From Cellulomonas sp. (GTDB lineage: Bacteria > Actinomycetota > Actinomycetes > Actinomycetales > Cellulomonadaceae): a DNA stretch of 64,000 nucleotides. The notes beneath the pieces are model-generated. The model was not told the DNA's origin, searched no databases, and worked only from the letters and a program-made list of their open reading frames with translations. The stretch is from NCBI RefSeq assembly GCF_015234515.1, contig NZ_JADGMY010000023.1:618366-682365 (forward strand). Reading direction: 5' to 3'. Shown one piece after another: positions 60,713 to 64,000 of the stretch (positions are counted from its first letter, which is position 1; the number at the start of each line of letters is the position of its first letter). The position numbers and the translations under genes were made by a program.

Positions 60713-61516
60713 GTGACCCTCAACGACAGCACCCGCTCCGGCGGGCCCATCGCCACCGCGCGCGGCCTGGTGCGCACCTACGGTTCCGGCCCCACGGCCG
60801 TCCACGCCCTCGCGGGTGTCGACCTCGACATCGAGCGCGGGCGGCTGACCGCCACCATGGGCCCGTCGGGGTCCGGCAAGTCGACGCTCATGCACTGCCT
60901 GGCCGGGCTCGACCGCCCGACCTCGGGCACCGTGGTGGTCGACGGCGAGGAGGTGTCCGCCATGTCGGAGCGCCAGCTGACCCGGCTGCGCCGCGACCGC
61001 ATCGGCTTCGTCTTCCAGGCGTTCAACCTGGTCCCGACGCTCACCGCGCTCGAGAACATCACCCTGCCGTTCGACATCGCCCGCCGACCGGTCGACCGCG
61101 CCCACCTCGACGCCGTCGTGCAGGCCGTGGGCCTCACCGACCGCCTGAACCACAAGCCGGGCGAGCTGTCCGGCGGGCAGCAGCAGCGCGTGGCCTGCGC
61201 CCGGGCGCTCGTCACGCGCCCGGCCGTGGTGTTCGCCGACGAGCCGACGGGCAACCTGGACTCCGCGTCCGCGCACGAGGTGCTCTCGTTCCTGCGGCAC
61301 AGCGTCGACGAGCTGGGGCAGTCCGTCGTCATGGTGACGCACGACCCGACCGCGGCGTCGTACGCCGACCGTGTCCTGTTCCTCGCGGACGGCCGCATCG
61401 TCGACGAGCTCGCGGACCCCACGTCCGACGCCGTGCTCGAGCGGCTCGGTGCGCTGACGCGCCGCGCGCAGGCTGCCGCTGCCTCGGCAGCCGCTGCACC
61501 TGCCGAGGTCCGCTGA
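60713..61516 (+). CDS. MacB/LolD-type ABC transporter ATP-binding protein
   Basis: 267 residues from the GTG at 60713 (VTLNDSTRSG). Walker A GPSGSGKST, signature LSGGQQQRVACARAL, Walker B VVFADEPTGNLDS and switch His in VTHDPTAAS are complete. This form pairs with FtsX-like permeases that work by mechanotransmission rather than classic transport. Its stop and the ATG of the permease share a base (TGATG), so both are co-translated. Confidence 0.95.
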   Translation: MTLNDSTRSGGPIATARGLVRTYGSGPTAVHALAGVDLDIERGRLTATMGPSGSGKSTLMHCLAGLDRPTSGTVVVDGEEVSAMSERQLTRLRRDRIGFVFQAFNLVPTLTALENITLPFDIARRPVDRAHLDAVVQAVGLTDRLNHKPGELSGGQQQRVACARALVTRPAVVFADEPTGNLDSASAHEVLSFLRHSVDELGQSVVMVTHDPTAASYADRVLFLADGRIVDELADPTSDAVLERLGALTRRAQAAAASAAAAPAEVR

Positions 61517-64000
61517 TGCTGCGGGTCACGCTGCGCAGCGTGCGCGCGCACGCGGTGCGGTTCGCCCTGTCCGTGCTGGCCGTGGCGCTCGGCGTCGCGT
61601 TCGTCGCCGGCACGTTCGCGCTGCGCACCATGCTGTCCGACACGTTCCACGGCATCGTCGACGGGCAGGCGCCCGCGGACGCCTACGTGCAGGGCGACTC
61701 GGTGCTGCCCGGCGGTGGCACCGGTGGCGGCCTGACGCTGGGCGGGCAGCGCACGCCCGTGCCGCTCGCCCTCGCGGACGAGGTGGCGGCCGTCGAGGGC
61801 GTGGACGCCGCGCTGCCGGACCTGGCCGGTCCGATCGTCCTCGTCGGCGCCGACGGCACCGCGGTGCAGTCCACCCAGGCCCCGTCGTTCGGTCTCGCGT
61901 TCCACGAGAGCGACCCCATGCTGGACCTGGTCGAGGGCCGTGCGCCGCGGGCCGACGACGAGGTCGCCGTCGAGTCGGCGACGCTCGCGTCGGCCGGGCT
62001 GGCCGTGGGCGACCGCACCAAGGTCGTGGTGTCCGGCGAGGTGCTCGACGTGAGCGTGGTCGGGGAGATCGACGCGGGCGGTCCTCTGGCGGGCGCGACG
62101 CTCGTCTACCTGCCCGTCGACGTGGCGAGGACCGCGTACGCCGCCGAGGGGACCGTGCCCGGCATCTCGGTCTATGCCGCGGACGGCGTCGACGAGCAGA
62201 CCGTCGTCGACCGCGTCACGGCCGCGCTGGACGACGCGGGCACCGCCGGGGCCGAGGCCGTCACGGGCGACTCGCGGCGCGCCGAGCTGCGCAGCGACAT
62301 CGACCAGACCCTCGGGTTCGTCACCTCGTTCCTGCTGATCTTCGCGGTGGTCTCGCTGTTCGTCGGCGGGTTCCTCATCTCCAACACCTTCGCGATGTCC
62401 GTGCGGCAGCGGGTGCGCGAGTACGCGCTGCTGCGCGCCGTCGGGGCGTCGCCCGCGCAGGTGTTCGGCGTCGTCGTCGGGCAGGCCGCCGTCGTGGGCC
62501 TCGTCGGGTCCGCGCTGGGCGTGGTCGGCGGGCTCGGGCTCGTGAGCATGCTGCGCGTCGTGTTCGAGGCGATGGGCATGGACCTCGTCGGTGACATCCC
62601 GCTGGAGGCCACGGGCGTCGTGACGTGCCTGGCGCTCGGCACCGTCGTGTCGGCCGTCGCGGCGGCCGTCCCGGCCCGTCGGGCCGCGCTCGTCGCGCCC
62701 GTCGAGGCGATGCGGGGCGAGGTCACGGTGCCCGAGCGGTCGCTGCACGTGCGCGGGCTCGCCGGTGCGGCGCTGGTCGCGCTGGGTGCCGCCGCCGTGC
62801 TGTTCGCCGCGCTGCGACCCGATTCCCGGGGCGCCGAGCCGGCGCTCGGGGCCGGTGCCGCAGTCGTCCTCGTCGGCGTGCTCGTCGCGTCACCGTCGCT
62901 GGCCCGTGCCGTGCTGCGCGTGCTGGCCGTGCCGTTCGTGCGCGCGCTGCCGCCGCTGGGTCGCCTCGCGCAGGGCAACGTCGTGCGCAACCCCCGCCGG
63001 ACCGCGTCGACGGCCGGGGCGCTGATCATCGGCATGGCGCTCGTCGGTGCCGTGTCCGTGATCGCCGCCACCGGGCAGGCCTCGCTCGTGCGTGTGGTCG
63101 AGAGCTCGACGGACGCGGACCTGGTGCTGCGCTCGGCGACGTCCGCGATCCCTGACGGCGCGTTCGCGGACGTCAGCGCGCTGCCGGAGGTGGGCCGTGC
63201 CGAGTCGCTGGCCTTCACGTTCGGCGGCGTGTCCCCGGAGCCGGGCGTGGCCCCCGGGCCGTCCGACGGTGCGTCCGTGCTGGGTCTGCGCCCCGGCGTG
63301 CTCGGCGACGCGCTCGTCGTCGAGGTGCTCGCCGGGGACGTCGCCGACCTCGACGACACCCACGCGGTGGTCAACCAGGCCATGGCCGGCGAGGGCTGGG
63401 CGGTCGGGGACGAGCTGACCGTCAGCACGGCCGCGGGCGAACGCACGCTCGAGGTGGCGGCGGTCGTCGACACGCGGGTCACGTCGGGGTCGGTGTTCGT
63501 CACCAAGGACGTGCTCGACGAGCTCGCCCCGGGACCCGCGCAGACCAGCGACACCGTGTTCATCGACGCCGCCCCCGGGGTGGGCGACGACGAGCTGCGC
63601 ACGGCGGTGACGGCCGCGGTCTCGCCCTACGTCGTGGTGTCGGTGCAGGACCGCGACCAGTTCGTCGACCAGATGGCCGCGCAGGTCGACCAGCTCCTGG
63701 TGATCCTGTACGCGCTGCTGGGTCTGTCGCTGGTCATCGCGGTGCTGGGCATCGTCAACACGCTCGCGCTGTCGGTGATCGAGCGGACCCGGGAGATCGG
63801 GCTGCTGCGGGCCGTGGGCCTGGGGCGGCTGCAGCTCGCGGGGGTGATCACCGTCGAGTCCGTCCTGACGGCCGTCTTCGGCACGCTCGTCGGCCTGGCC
63901 GTCGGGGTGGGGCTGGCGTCGGTGCTGCCGCGCGTCTACGCGGAGGAGGGCCTGGACCGGCTCGTCGTCCCGTGGGGCGGGCTCGCGCTGATGATGGTGC
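61516..64000 (+). CDS. FtsX/MacB-like ABC permease (partial)
   Basis: Absent from the ORF track because its 3' end lies beyond the window. Translation from the ATG at 61516 gives MLRVTLRSVRAHAVRFALSVLAVALGVAFVAGTFALRT, then a large extracytoplasmic domain, a group of three membrane spans (FVTSFLLIFAVVSLFVGGFLISNTF ... RQRVREYALLRAVGAS), a second periplasmic-type domain and a second span group ending with IERTREIGLLRAVGLGRLQ. This is the actinobacterial two-unit FtsX permease (DUF/FtsX repeat). The frame is open to the window end, at least 828 codons. With the ATPase upstream it likely exports or releases a lipid or peptide. Confidence 0.93.
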   Translation, partial: MLRVTLRSVRAHAVRFALSVLAVALGVAFVAGTFALRTMLSDTFHGIVDGQAPADAYVQGDSVLPGGGTGGGLTLGGQRTPVPLALADEVAAVEGVDAALPDLAGPIVLVGADGTAVQSTQAPSFGLAFHESDPMLDLVEGRAPRADDEVAVESATLASAGLAVGDRTKVVVSGEVLDVSVVGEIDAGGPLAGATLVYLPVDVARTAYAAEGTVPGISVYAADGVDEQTVVDRVTAALDDAGTAGAEAVTGDSRRAELRSDIDQTLGFVTSFLLIFAVVSLFVGGFLISNTFAMSVRQRVREYALLRAVGASPAQVFGVVVGQAAVVGLVGSALGVVGGLGLVSMLRVVFEAMGMDLVGDIPLEATGVVTCLALGTVVSAVAAAVPARRAALVAPVEAMRGEVTVPERSLHVRGLAGAALVALGAAAVLFAALRPDSRGAEPALGAGAAVVLVGVLVASPSLARAVLRVLAVPFVRALPPLGRLAQGNVVRNPRRTASTAGALIIGMALVGAVSVIAATGQASLVRVVESSTDADLVLRSATSAIPDGAFADVSALPEVGRAESLAFTFGGVSPEPGVAPGPSDGASVLGLRPGVLGDALVVEVLAGDVADLDDTHAVVNQAMAGEGWAVGDELTVSTAAGERTLEVAAVVDTRVTSGSVFVTKDVLDELAPGPAQTSDTVFIDAAPGVGDDELRTAVTAAVSPYVVVSVQDRDQFVDQMAAQVDQLLVILYALLGLSLVIAVLGIVNTLALSVIERTREIGLLRAVGLGRLQLAGVITVESVLTAVFGTLVGLAVGVGLASVLPRVYAEEGLDRLVVPWGGLALMMV

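Overview
This window comes from a very GC-rich chromosome with heavily G/C-ended codons, many GTG starts, actinobacterial -10 boxes (TAGGCT, TACGAT) and gene families typical of Actinomycetota (DUF6318-like lipoprotein, Excalibur protein, F420/deazaflavin-type oxidoreductase, MT0933-like small proteins). A member of the Cellulomonadaceae or a close micrococcalean relative is the best guess; the genus is not proven from the sequence alone.

Left part (1-28.3 kb) is a defence and DNA-processing island. A truncated lipoprotein gene is followed by two divergent helicase-nucleases: an SF1 helicase with a Vsr/DUF559-like nuclease tail (496-3534) and a GIY-YIG nuclease fused to a DUF2075 helicase (3702-5492). 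After a stretch of small genes and a possible integrase remnant comes a compact operon at 7820-14976: Z1 SF2 helicase, PD-(D/E)XK nuclease, GHKL (MutL/Hsp90-like) ATPase, an unrecognised 300-residue protein and a DUF6339-like protein. Each is joined to the next by a 4-bp stop/start overlap. Beside it lie a divergent Vsr endonuclease and DNA cytosine-5 methyltransferase. This is the most interesting system in the window. Its general type (MutL-like ATPase + Z1 helicase + nuclease + C5 methylase + Vsr) is known from comparative genomics; as far as I know its mechanism is not. A Fic protein, an HNH endonuclease with a frameshifted fragment of a paralogue, three DUF6301-like genes (the middle one decayed) and a 2025-residue DUF4011/DUF3320-type helicase-nuclease complete the island.

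Middle part (28.4-43 kb): a minus-strand run encodes a type VII-secretion-like cassette (small WXG100-like protein, long T7SS substrate-like protein, two hypotheticals, a membrane protein, then a membrane-anchored HExxH protein). Next come a DUF805 membrane protein, an Excalibur protein, an ABC transporter/two-component operon, a second ABC transporter with a divergent TetR regulator and a repeated-half-site operator, two paralogous short acidic MSVPDD proteins, and a deazaflavin-type reductase.

Right part (43-64 kb): a 1573-residue cell-wall-anchored beta-helix/Ig-repeat adhesin is divergent from a three-gene module (Tat-signal DUF6916-like protein plus two phage-tail-collar proteins). Then follow an MFS transporter, small stress/antitoxin-like genes, a TM0106-family nuclease-helicase, a CBS protein, two short-chain dehydrogenase-type proteins, a type-5 uracil-DNA glycosylase, a Sua5/YciO protein and the start of a MacB/FtsX-type ABC exporter that runs off the window. 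I saw no rRNA, tRNA, CRISPR array or intact insertion sequence.
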